From contig CAKTEH010000014.1 of the NCBI GenBank assembly GCA_934546935.1, forward strand, positions 1 through 60,662: DNA of 60,662 nucleotides, read 5' to 3'. This document shows, piece by piece, positions 34,016 to 41,486 of the stretch (position 1 is the first letter of the stretch; each line of letters starts with the position of its first letter). The DNA is from an uncultured Eubacteriales bacterium. GTDB taxonomy: Bacteria > Bacillota > Clostridia > Oscillospirales > QAMX01. The notes under the pieces are model-generated. The model made no database searches. It was not told the origin of the DNA and saw only the letters and a program-made list of their open reading frames with translations. The position numbers and the translations under genes were made by a program.

Positions 34016-35239
34016 ATGGATCCCAATACCTATAGCAAAATGTATACCGCTGCAGAGGATGCTGCGGCAGTCCTGCCCGCTGAAGCGCCGCACCAGCGGC
34101 CGCGCCGCCGGCGCAGGAAGGGCTTAATCGGCCGTTTTGGTATACGCGGCTTTGATGTGCCGTACTTCATGTTGACCGTCATGCTGATGTCAGTCGGCCT
34201 TGTGATGCTGTTTTCTGCCAGCTATTCGGCAGCTTATTATAAGTACGCAAATGCTACATATTTTTTCACCAGACAGGTTCTGTTTGCTTTGGCGGGTTTT
34301 GTTGTGATGTTTATTGTCATGGTATTCCCGTATCAGATTTATCATAAATTTGCTGTTCCTGCGCTTTTGGTGTCTTTTCTGCTGCTGATCCTGGTACTGT
34401 TTATCGGTGAAAACTATAACAACGCGACGCGCTGGATCTCCATCGGGCAATTGTTTACCATCCAGCCGTCTGAAATTGCAAAAGCGGCGGTGATTATCAG
34501 CTTCTCAAGCTTCGCTGTGCGGATGGGGAAGCGGATGCGCTCGCTGATGTATGGTATTGTGCCGTTTCTGGTGATCATTGGCATGATGGCAGTGCTTTTA
34601 ATGAAAGAGCCGCACTTGTCGGCGACGGTTATCATCGCGGTGACCGGCATTGTAATTATTTTCATTGCCGGTGCGAAAATCTCCCATCTGGCGATTATCG
34701 GCGTGGTTGCGGTTGCCCTGTTTGCCTGGGTTGTATTTGGGCTTGGCTACAGTATCGATCGAATCAATATCTGGCTTGACCCGTATCTCGACCCGAAGGG
34801 CGACGGCTACCAGATCTTGCAGTCATTGTACGCAATTGGCTCGGGGGGCCTTTTCGGCCTTGGGCTTGGGCAGAGCCGGCAAAAAAACCTGTATCTTCCG
34901 GAACCGTACAACGATTTTATTTTTGCAATTATCTGTGAAGAACTTGGCTATGTAGGCGCGGTGCTGATTATCCTGCTGTTTGCCGCATTTGTTTTAAGGG
35001 GCTACTATATTGCGCTTAAGGCGCGCGATAATTTTGGGACGCTGATCGCCGTTGGCGTTACGACACAGATTGCCGTACAGGTGTTTTTTAATATTGGCGT
35101 TGTTTCCGGGATGCTGCCGGTAACTGGGATTTCCCTTCCGTTTTTCTCTTCCGGCGGTACATCGCTTTTGATATTGTTTGCGGAGCTTGGGATGGTGCTC
35201 GCGGTATCCAGACAGATTCCGGCTTCCAGAAAGGGCTGA
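34016..35239 (+). CDS. ftsW: Septal peptidoglycan polymerase FtsW (SEDS family)
   Basis: A 407-residue SEDS glycosyltransferase working with the PBP above. A cytoplasmic Arg-rich tail (RPRRRRRKG, about 29-37) precedes ten helices. Family marks are LMLFSASYSAAYY, NNATRWISIG, QPSEIAKAAVIISFSSFA, KEPHLSATVI and the late GMLPVTGISLPFFSSGGT. AAAGGAGG stands five bases upstream of the ATG. murD, which usually lies between mraY and this gene, is missing. It could equally be called SpoVE. Confidence 0.93.
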   Translation: MDPNTYSKMYTAAEDAAAVLPAEAPHQRPRRRRRKGLIGRFGIRGFDVPYFMLTVMLMSVGLVMLFSASYSAAYYKYANATYFFTRQVLFALAGFVVMFIVMVFPYQIYHKFAVPALLVSFLLLILVLFIGENYNNATRWISIGQLFTIQPSEIAKAAVIISFSSFAVRMGKRMRSLMYGIVPFLVIIGMMAVLLMKEPHLSATVIIAVTGIVIIFIAGAKISHLAIIGVVAVALFAWVVFGLGYSIDRINIWLDPYLDPKGDGYQILQSLYAIGSGGLFGLGLGQSRQKNLYLPEPYNDFIFAIICEELGYVGAVLIILLFAAFVLRGYYIALKARDNFGTLIAVGVTTQIAVQVFFNIGVVSGMLPVTGISLPFFSSGGTSLLILFAELGMVLAVSRQIPASRKG

Positions 35240-35243
35240 GTTT

Positions 35244-36368
35244 ATGAAGGTATTGATTGGCTGCGGCGGTACGGGTGGGCATATCAATCCCGCGTTGGCC
35301 ATTGCGAAATATATTGCAAGGCGAAATCCCGGCAGCGAAATCGTTTTCTGCGGCTCCAAGGGCGGTATGGAGGAAAAACTGGTGCCGCGTGAAGGCTTCC
35401 GGCTGGAAACTTTTGAAATTCGGGGCTTCCGACGCAGCTTCAAGCCGGCGGGAGTTGTCTATAATCTGAAGAATTTGAGGAATGTAGCGCATACTTCCAA
35501 AAGCGCCCGTGCCTTGGTCCGGGGCTTCGAGCCGGATATTGTTATCGGTTGCGGCGGTTATGCCAGCTATCCGGTCGTCCATGCGGCGCAGAAGCTCGGT
35601 ATTGCCAACGTAATCCTCGAGGTGAACGCTCTGGCTGGTATGACAACCAGGGTGCTCTCCAAAAAAGCCGACTGCACAATGATCTGTTTTGAACAAACGC
35701 GTACCCAGGTTTCCGGAAGGGAAATTGTGCTGACCGGAAGCCCGGTGCGGGAGGATATCCTGTTTGCCGATTATGATGCGGCACGGCGGGAATTGGGCCT
35801 TGACGCCCGTCCGCTGATTGTATCGGTCTGGGGTTCGCTTGGCGCGCAGCGCATGAACGAGCTGATGTGCGACTTTATTGCAATAGAGGCAAAAGAAAAT
35901 CATCATCAGCTGATCCATGCGATTGGTAATTATGGGTATACCTGGGTGCCCGAACGCATTCGCGAAAAGGGTGTTGAGCTTTCCGCACATCCGAATATAG
36001 ATGTACGCGACTATATCTATGATGCAGCGCGCGTTTATGCCGCGGCGGACTTGATCCTCTGCCGGGCTGGGGCCAGTACGCTTGGAGAAATGGCGGTGAT
36101 GGGTAAGCCGGTGATTTTGGTGCCTTCGCCCAATGTTGCGGAAAACCATCAGGAAAAAAATGCCCGGGCACTGGAAGCAGCGGGAGCTGCGGTTGTGCTG
36201 CTTGAAAAAGATTTGACGGCGCAGACGCTGTATAAAACCGCATCCGGGCTTCTGGAGGATCCGGAAAAGTGCCGCGCGCTGTCGCGCAATATCCGTAAAT
36301 TTGCCAAGCCTGACGCATTGGAAAATATCTACGCATGCATCGAGAAGACGCTTTCTGGACGGCGGTAG
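35244..36368 (+). CDS. murG: UDP-GlcNAc transferase MurG
   Basis: Forms lipid II by adding GlcNAc to lipid I. MKVLIGCGGTGGHINPALAI gives the G-loop GGTGGH at 8-13; VIGCGGYASYPVV is the second glycine loop; LILCRAGASTLGEMAVMGKP near 275 is the UDP-sugar site. The 374-residue length is usual. ATG 35244 lies five bases after the ftsW stop. Confidence 0.95.
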   Translation: MKVLIGCGGTGGHINPALAIAKYIARRNPGSEIVFCGSKGGMEEKLVPREGFRLETFEIRGFRRSFKPAGVVYNLKNLRNVAHTSKSARALVRGFEPDIVIGCGGYASYPVVHAAQKLGIANVILEVNALAGMTTRVLSKKADCTMICFEQTRTQVSGREIVLTGSPVREDILFADYDAARRELGLDARPLIVSVWGSLGAQRMNELMCDFIAIEAKENHHQLIHAIGNYGYTWVPERIREKGVELSAHPNIDVRDYIYDAARVYAAADLILCRAGASTLGEMAVMGKPVILVPSPNVAENHQEKNARALEAAGAAVVLLEKDLTAQTLYKTASGLLEDPEKCRALSRNIRKFAKPDALENIYACIEKTLSGRR

Positions 36369-36590
36369 CTCTGCGCTGCCGCTTATCTTGCTGGACCTCA
36401 TGTAAAGCGGCCGGCATTCCCTGCTGAGATCCGGTACGTTTCCGGCTGCTCTCTTTTCCCAAGCCGCCGGAGGGCCTTTGCACGGTGCGCTGTCCGTGCA
36501 AATGGGGAAGCGTTAAGAACCGAATCGGGAATTTCGGCATAGTATGGGCTGAACATGCCGCGCGCAAGCGCGGGTTAAGGGAGGCGTATT
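36362..36590 (+). promoter_or_regulatory. Structured stretch between murG and murA
   Basis: Three stems stand out: GCGGTAGC / GCTGCCGC over the murG stop (36362-36382, one wobble pair), TTTGCACGG / CCGTGCAAA (36477-36502) and CCGCGC-GCAA-GCGCGG (36559-36574), a six-pair stem with a GNRA tetraloop, about ten bases before the murA ribosome site. No clear promoter or T tract was found. It may be an mRNA leader; no known riboswitch pattern was recognised. Confidence 0.35.
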
Positions 36591-37862
36591 ATGTCGGAAT
36601 TTGTTATACGGGGCGCAAACCCGCTTCGCGGGGAAATTCAGGTGCAGGGTTCGAAAAACGGAATCCTTCCAATTCTTGCAGCGTCCATACTGGTTGGCGG
36701 TGAAACGCTTTTACATAATTGCCCGGATATCAGCGATGTCTCCTGTGCATTGGAGATTCTGCATGCGCTGGGCTGCAAAGCTGAGCGCAGGGGCGGGGAT
36801 ATTTATATTGACAGCCGGGCGCTTAACGGCTATGAGATTCCTGACCGGTTGATGAAACGGATGCGTTCATCTGTGATCTTTGCCGGGGCTATGTTGGGCA
36901 GGACGGGAAATGTGCGCATTTCCAGCCCGGGGGGCTGTTTCCTTGGAGAACGGCCGATCGATTATCATATCCACGCCCTGCGTGCGCTTGGCGTGGATAT
37001 GGAGTATGACGGGGAACATTATCTGTGCCGTGCGCTGAAGCTGCGCGGCGCGCAGATTTCTTTGCCTTTCCCTTCGGTAGGCGCGACGGAAAATGCAATC
37101 CTGGCCGCCTGTACGGCAGAAGGCAGCAGTATCATTTATAATGCCGCCAGGGAACCGGAAATCGCGGATCTCGCGGATTTCCTTCACCGCGCAGGTTTTG
37201 AGGTAAACGGCGCAGGGGGACCGACGGTAATCGTCTCCGGAGGACGCAGCTGCGGCTTTGTCGAATATACGGTGCGCGGGGACCGGATCGCCGCTGGTAC
37301 CCTGCTGTGCGCCGCTGCCGCCAGCGGCGGGGAAACTACGGTGCGCGGGATTGATTCCGTGCGCGTTTCCCAGCTTTCCCACTGTCTTGCCGAGGCAGGA
37401 TATGCTGTACGTTCCTGGGCGGATGCGGTGCGTGTATCTGCGAACGGACGTCCGGAGGCGATAGCACCGGTGGAAACGAATCCGTATCCGGGTTTTTCCA
37501 CGGATTTGCAGCCGCCGCTGATGGCGCTGATGTGTTTTGCAAAAGGGGAAAGTATTTTTATTGAAAATATCTTTGAATCAAGGTATAATCATATAGAAAG
37601 CCTTCTTCGCATGGGCGCGCGGATCCAGGCCTTTGACCGGATCGCCCATGTGCATGGGGTGCCTGTGCTGCACGGCGCACATGTGGATGCCGGCGACCTG
37701 CGTGCAGGCGCCGCGCTGATTACTGCCGCGTTGGGGGCACAGGGCGAGACCTGGATTTCTGACCGGGGCTATATCGACCGGGGTTATGAACACATTGAGC
37801 AGACGCTCAGTTGTCTTGGCGCAGATATTATCCGGGTAAATGAAAATGATTGTGGAGCATAA
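36591..37862 (+). CDS. murA: UDP-GlcNAc 1-carboxyvinyltransferase MurA
   Basis: First committed step of peptidoglycan synthesis, transferring enolpyruvate to UDP-GlcNAc. The 423-residue chain begins EFVIRGANPLRGEIQVQGSK with the conserved Lys-Asn pair after it. Cys116 in PGGCFLGERPIDYH is the fosfomycin-reactive residue, so the enzyme should be of the fosfomycin-sensitive type. GGGAGG precedes the ATG. In many Firmicutes murB, not murA, lies between murG and ftsQ. Confidence 0.95.
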   Translation: MSEFVIRGANPLRGEIQVQGSKNGILPILAASILVGGETLLHNCPDISDVSCALEILHALGCKAERRGGDIYIDSRALNGYEIPDRLMKRMRSSVIFAGAMLGRTGNVRISSPGGCFLGERPIDYHIHALRALGVDMEYDGEHYLCRALKLRGAQISLPFPSVGATENAILAACTAEGSSIIYNAAREPEIADLADFLHRAGFEVNGAGGPTVIVSGGRSCGFVEYTVRGDRIAAGTLLCAAAASGGETTVRGIDSVRVSQLSHCLAEAGYAVRSWADAVRVSANGRPEAIAPVETNPYPGFSTDLQPPLMALMCFAKGESIFIENIFESRYNHIESLLRMGARIQAFDRIAHVHGVPVLHGAHVDAGDLRAGAALITAALGAQGETWISDRGYIDRGYEHIEQTLSCLGADIIRVNENDCGA

Positions 37863-37863
37863 G

Positions 37864-38994
37864 ATGGCCTCAGAAAAACGCAAAACCAGATACAGCTGCG
37901 GCGGGCGCACTTCCCAGCGCCCGCCGGCGCCGCAGGAATTGCCGCGTACGGGGGCCGGGCGGCGCAGCGAAGATGCGCTGTCCAATTCGGATGCGGCAGT
38001 GCGCCAGACGCCGAAACGTGCTCCGGTGAAGCAGAAAACAGGTGGAAAAAAGAAAAAACAGCCGCCTGTTGCGGCTGGGATGGACAAGCCGGCGGATGCC
38101 GGGCAATTGCGCCGCCAAGCCGCCGCACGTGCCCGCAAGGCGCGCGCGCAGCAGGCGGCACAGGAGCGCGCCCGCCGTGCCCGCCGGCGCGCCAGACGCC
38201 GTGAAGCAAAAGAGGTTGAGCCGTTCCGCTTCCGGGAGGTGCGGCATCGTCCGGTCCTTTACCGCCGTAGTGACGGCAAAACGGCAGAATTGCTTTACAA
38301 AACTGCCTTGGGGATTGCGATTACCGCTATAGTACTGTTTGTCCTGTTTGCGTTTTTCGAGGTGCGTACGATCCGCTGCAACAGTACGCAGCGTTATTCC
38401 GGAGAGGAGATTATCCATTACTCTGGTATTGAGACCGGGGATAAAATGCTGTTTTTAAGCCGGGGGAAAGCTGCGGACCGTATTTTAGATGCGCTGCCCT
38501 ATATCGAATCGGTATCAATCCGGCAGAAATACCCGACAACGGTGGATATCGAGGTTACAGAACGTATACCGACGGCGAAAATTGTCGACGGAGGGATCTC
38601 CTATATTATCGACGATCGGGGTTATCTTCTGGAATACACGGTGGCAGGTGCGCTTTATGACCTTCCGGAAATTGTCTGTACGGCGCCTGTGGAACTGGAA
38701 ACGGGGAAGCAGCTTGTATTTTCTGATCCGCTAATGCTGGAAACACTGCAGAATGTTCTTGCTTATATTGTCGGTTCGGACTGGATTCAAAATATCGACA
38801 GTATCAATCTCGAACGTATTTATTCCATTTCCTTCCTTTATCAGAACCGTATTACTGTCCAGCTCGGCGACACCTCCGATCTTGAAATGAAGCTGGCGCT
38901 TCTGGCCGAGGTAATCGAACGTAACAGCGAGGAAGCTGCTGGAACGATTGATGTGTCGAATATTGAACGTGTCAGTTTCCAACCGCTTCGGTAG
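37864..38994 (+). CDS. ftsQ: Cell division protein FtsQ/DivIB
   Basis: A 376-residue single-pass divisome protein. The cytoplasmic tail (about 1-145) is unusually long and very basic, with runs of K, R, A and Q (KKKKQPPVA, ARRARRRARRRE). The helix ITAIVLFVLFAFFEV near 150-165 is followed by a POTRA domain (VRTIRCNSTQRYSGEEIIHY) and the FtsQ domain with SVSIRQKYPTTVDIEVTERI. ATG 37864 has GGAG six bases upstream; an ATG eight codons earlier lies inside murA. Confidence 0.9.
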   Translation: MASEKRKTRYSCGGRTSQRPPAPQELPRTGAGRRSEDALSNSDAAVRQTPKRAPVKQKTGGKKKKQPPVAAGMDKPADAGQLRRQAAARARKARAQQAAQERARRARRRARRREAKEVEPFRFREVRHRPVLYRRSDGKTAELLYKTALGIAITAIVLFVLFAFFEVRTIRCNSTQRYSGEEIIHYSGIETGDKMLFLSRGKAADRILDALPYIESVSIRQKYPTTVDIEVTERIPTAKIVDGGISYIIDDRGYLLEYTVAGALYDLPEIVCTAPVELETGKQLVFSDPLMLETLQNVLAYIVGSDWIQNIDSINLERIYSISFLYQNRITVQLGDTSDLEMKLALLAEVIERNSEEAAGTIDVSNIERVSFQPLR

Positions 38995-39052
38995 AGTTTC
39001 GGAAAATTTCAATGGAATTGTCACTTTTTGTCACAAATCCTAAAAATTTCTG

Positions 39053-39081
39053 TTGACTACTCGGAAATATGAGGTTAAAAT
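39053..39081 (+). promoter_or_regulatory. Promoter of ftsZ
   Basis: TTGACT, 17 bases, TAAAAT in the 143-base gap after ftsQ, giving a leader of about 50 bases. ftsZ can thus be expressed apart from the upstream wall genes. Confidence 0.6.
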
Positions 39082-39137
39082 AGTTTTAAGCATAGAATAT
39101 CGATTTATAATATGCATCTCTACTTGGGGGTAAGAAA

Positions 39138-40277
39138 ATGGGCTTTGAATTTGAAAACGGCACGGATAATGTTGTTACTATAAAAGTTATTGGCGTTGGC
39201 GGCGGCGGGAACAATGCGGTCAACCGTATGATCGAAAGCGGGATCCGCGGCGTCGAGTTTGTTTCGCTCAACACGGACAAGCAGGCGCTGATGCATTCGG
39301 CTGCGCCCCGTAAGCTCCAGATTGGAGATAAGCTGACCAAGGGATTTGGCGCCGGTTCAAACCCTGAAGTAGGCAAAAAAGCTGCTGAGGAAACCAGAAG
39401 TGAGATTTCCAAGCTTTTGGAAGATACCGATATGGTATTCATTACCGCCGGTATGGGCGGTGGTACGGGCACCGGTGCCGCGCCGGTTGTTGCGGAGGTT
39501 GCCCGTGAGCGCGAGATTCTTACCATCGGGGTTGTAACCCGTCCGTTTGATTTTGAAGGCTCCAAGCGCCGCCTGCAGGCGGAAGCAGGTATCGAGGAGA
39601 TGCGCGGTAAGGTTGATGCGCTGATCGTGATTCCAAATGAACGCCTGAAGCTGGTCAGCGAGCAGAAGATCACTTTTAAAAATGCATTTGAAATTGCCGA
39701 CAGTGTTTTAAAGCAGGCAATTCAGAGTATTTCCGAGCTGATCACAATGGAAGGCATTGTCAACCTTGACTTTGCCGATGTGACTGCAATCATGAAAAAC
39801 GCCGGTTATGCACATATGGGTACCGGCGCGGCTTCCGGGCGCGAAAAGGCGGAAGAAGCTGCCCGTATTGCAATCCAGAGCCCGCTGTTGGAAACTTCGA
39901 TCAAGGGCGCGCGCGGCGTGATCCTGAATATTACCGGTTCGCCGGATATGACCCTCGAAGAAGTCGAAACGGCCGCTTCGATGGTAAAGGAAGCCGCGCA
40001 TGAAAGCGCACATATTATTTTCGGCGCCTCGATTGATGAGAATCTGGAGGATGAATTCCGCATTACGGTTATTGCCACGCAGTTTGACCATAAGCCGACA
40101 CTGGATGTCGAAGCGGCGGGTTCCGATAAGGAAGAGTACGCAGCGGAAACTGCGCCGAAAGCAGATGCGGAAACGGCTTCGCCGGTCGCGGACTTCGACA
40201 GTAAGGACGATCTGTTTGATGATATCGACAAGATCTTTAAGCGTGGTTCCAGCCGCCGCGATAACTTTAACTTTTAA
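39138..40277 (+). CDS. ftsZ: Cell division protein FtsZ
   Basis: The tubulin-like GTPase of the Z-ring, 379 residues. IKVIGVGGGGNNAVNRMI starts the GTPase domain, the tubulin signature GGGTGTGAAPVV is at 106-117, and NLDFADVTAIMKNAGYAHMG is the T7 loop. After about residue 315 an acidic, Ala-rich linker (about 45 residues) leads to a tail ending KRGSSRRDNFNF, the basic C-terminal peptide for partner binding. ftsA is absent, so the membrane tether is probably SepF encoded elsewhere. Confidence 0.97.
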   Translation: MGFEFENGTDNVVTIKVIGVGGGGNNAVNRMIESGIRGVEFVSLNTDKQALMHSAAPRKLQIGDKLTKGFGAGSNPEVGKKAAEETRSEISKLLEDTDMVFITAGMGGGTGTGAAPVVAEVAREREILTIGVVTRPFDFEGSKRRLQAEAGIEEMRGKVDALIVIPNERLKLVSEQKITFKNAFEIADSVLKQAIQSISELITMEGIVNLDFADVTAIMKNAGYAHMGTGAASGREKAEEAARIAIQSPLLETSIKGARGVILNITGSPDMTLEEVETAASMVKEAAHESAHIIFGASIDENLEDEFRITVIATQFDHKPTLDVEAAGSDKEEYAAETAPKADAETASPVADFDSKDDLFDDIDKIFKRGSSRRDNFNF

Positions 40278-40285
40278 GAGCTGTG

Positions 40286-40864
40286 ATGGCAGAGTCGGAT
40301 CAGCTTGAGAACCTTCGTATAGCCTGCCTTACCTGTACGCGCTGTGGCCTGCGTCAGGGCTGCAAGAATGTGGTTTTCGGTGTCGGGCCGGCTCCGGCAG
40401 ATGTCTTGTTTATTGGCGAAGGGCCTGGCGAGCAGGAAGATTTGAGCGGCGAACCTTTTGTCGGACCTGCCGGACGGCTGCTGAATGATTATCTATGTGC
40501 CGTTGGGATTGAACGGGAAAGCGTATACATTGCTAATATTGTAAAATGCCGTCCGCCCCGTAACCGGGATCCGCTCCCTGAGGAGCAGGAAGCATGCATT
40601 CCCTGGCTCCGGGCGCAGACAAAACTGCTTCATCCCAAAATCATTGTATGTTTGGGCCGTATTGCTGCAATGCGTATCATCAAGCCGGATTTCCGGATTA
40701 CATGTGAACATGGGCAATGGTTTGAAAAAGGCGCGTTTGCGATGACTGCGACCTTCCATCCGTCTGCACTTCTGCGCGACCCGCGTAATCGGAGTGCGGC
40801 ATATGAAGATTTTATTGCCATAGCTGAACGCCGCGCGGCATTATATGGCCGCCAGCGGGACTGA
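40286..40864 (+). CDS. Uracil-DNA glycosylase, family 4 (Fe-S)
   Basis: Removes uracil from DNA. The 192-residue chain has CTRCGLRQGCKN near 13-25 for two of the [4Fe-4S] Cys, motif 1 GEGPGEQEDLSGEPFVGPAG near 49-68, KCRPPRNRDPLPEEQEAC with the remaining Cys, and motif 2 TFHPSALLR near 153-161. These define the thermophile-type family 4 enzyme, common in Clostridia. ATG 40286 is preferred over the GTG one codon earlier. It lies eight bases after ftsZ. Confidence 0.93.
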   Translation: MAESDQLENLRIACLTCTRCGLRQGCKNVVFGVGPAPADVLFIGEGPGEQEDLSGEPFVGPAGRLLNDYLCAVGIERESVYIANIVKCRPPRNRDPLPEEQEACIPWLRAQTKLLHPKIIVCLGRIAAMRIIKPDFRITCEHGQWFEKGAFAMTATFHPSALLRDPRNRSAAYEDFIAIAERRAALYGRQRD

Positions 40865-40894
40865 AAAAAGCCTGTGAATTTCACAGGCTTTTTT
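40864..40894 (+). terminator. Terminator after the UDG gene
   Basis: AAGCCTGTGAA / TTCACAGGCTT followed by six T, overlapping the stop codon region. A-rich upstream arm makes it usable from both sides. Confidence 0.9.
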
Positions 40895-41006
40895 CAGCAT
40901 TGTACATTGTACAATGACACAAATGAGACCGGACTTTTAGGGAAAATGGATTAGAAACAGAAATTCTATGATTTGGCATTTGGAATGCGGGAAGTATCAA
41001 AAATAA

Positions 41007-41042
41007 ATAGCCCCTTGTCCATCTTTCAGAACAAGGGGCTAT
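41007..41042 (-). terminator. Terminator of the orphan minus-strand unit
   Basis: ATAGCCCCTTGT / ACAAGGGGCTAT, 12 pairs, 12-base loop. On the minus strand it is followed by TTATTTTTG. No minus-strand gene of normal size lies upstream of it, so it must end the transcript started at 41,342-41,370. Confidence 0.7.
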
Positions 41043-41335
41043 TGTACGCTTTTCGGTTCAATCACCCGTAATCCGTCTCCTTTCTTTTTCACGTGTTATC
41101 CCCACACAAATTTACCAAACTCTCTTCGACCGCTTATCCGCATGCTGAAATCGCATCAGATCTATTTCATTCAATGGCCAGGGAATAAATTTGCTGGGAA
41201 AACAAGAGCTTTTTTGTAAATAGCCGGCCAAATCTTCCTCTGCCGGCACTGCTCAGAACATTGGACCCACCTCTTTCGTTCGGCATAGTACCAATTTATC
41301 TAAACAATCCCTAGGGGAGTTGTTTCACTATTTAC
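41007..41335 (-). ncRNA. Candidate structured RNA (or sORF transcript) of unknown family
   Basis: A consensus promoter predicts a start at the G of 41335, and a strong terminator ends the transcript near 41007, about 330 bases. The first eight transcribed bases GTAAATAG can pair with CTATTTAC at 41216-41223 (minus-strand sense), closing a 120-base module. Inside it are AAACAA-C-TCCC-CTA-GGGA-TTGTTT and CCGGC / GGCCGG stems. I see no tmRNA tag, RNase P core, SRP loop, 6S or riboswitch motif. Two short frames are present: 41167-41286 (39 codons, MPNERGGSNVLSSAG, no ribosome site) and 41112-41249 (GTG start, 45 codons, ends KRSKRVW). It may be an RNA gene, a peptide gene or a decayed gene. Confidence 0.4.
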
Positions 41336-41341
41336 AGTTAT

Positions 41342-41370
41342 AGTATACAAATCTGTTTTAGATTTGTCAA
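41342..41370 (-). promoter_or_regulatory. Promoter of the orphan minus-strand unit
   Basis: Minus strand TTGACA (41365-41370), 17 bases, TATACT (41342-41347). The spacer is filled by the inverted repeat ACAAATC-N7-GATTTGT (41347-41367), an operator-like site. Confidence 0.75.
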
Positions 41371-41410
41371 GAGGATTTGTGAAAAATATTTGCATTTTTT
41401 TCTGCCTTTC

Positions 41411-41439
41411 TTGACAGGAGAAATCTCTGGGCGTACAAT
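41411..41439 (+). promoter_or_regulatory. Promoter of the GH120 gene
   Basis: TTGACA, 17 bases, TACAAT, about 48 bases before the start codon. It is divergent from the orphan-unit promoter; the two -35 boxes are 40 bases apart. Confidence 0.75.
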
Positions 41440-41486
41440 GGGAACAAGGACAAAATGGATCAAGCATACAGAGGGAGGCAGAAAAA

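Noticed and set aside
41085..41091. CACGTG as half of a parS site near the orphan unit
   Set aside because: Flanks TTTTT and TTATC do not match parS on the right side.
41216..41335. Reading the orphan fold as 6S RNA, SRP RNA or RNase P RNA
   Set aside because: The universal sequences of each (central-bubble pattern, GGTCAGG...GGAAGGAAGCAGCC loop, GAGGAAAGTCC core) are not present.
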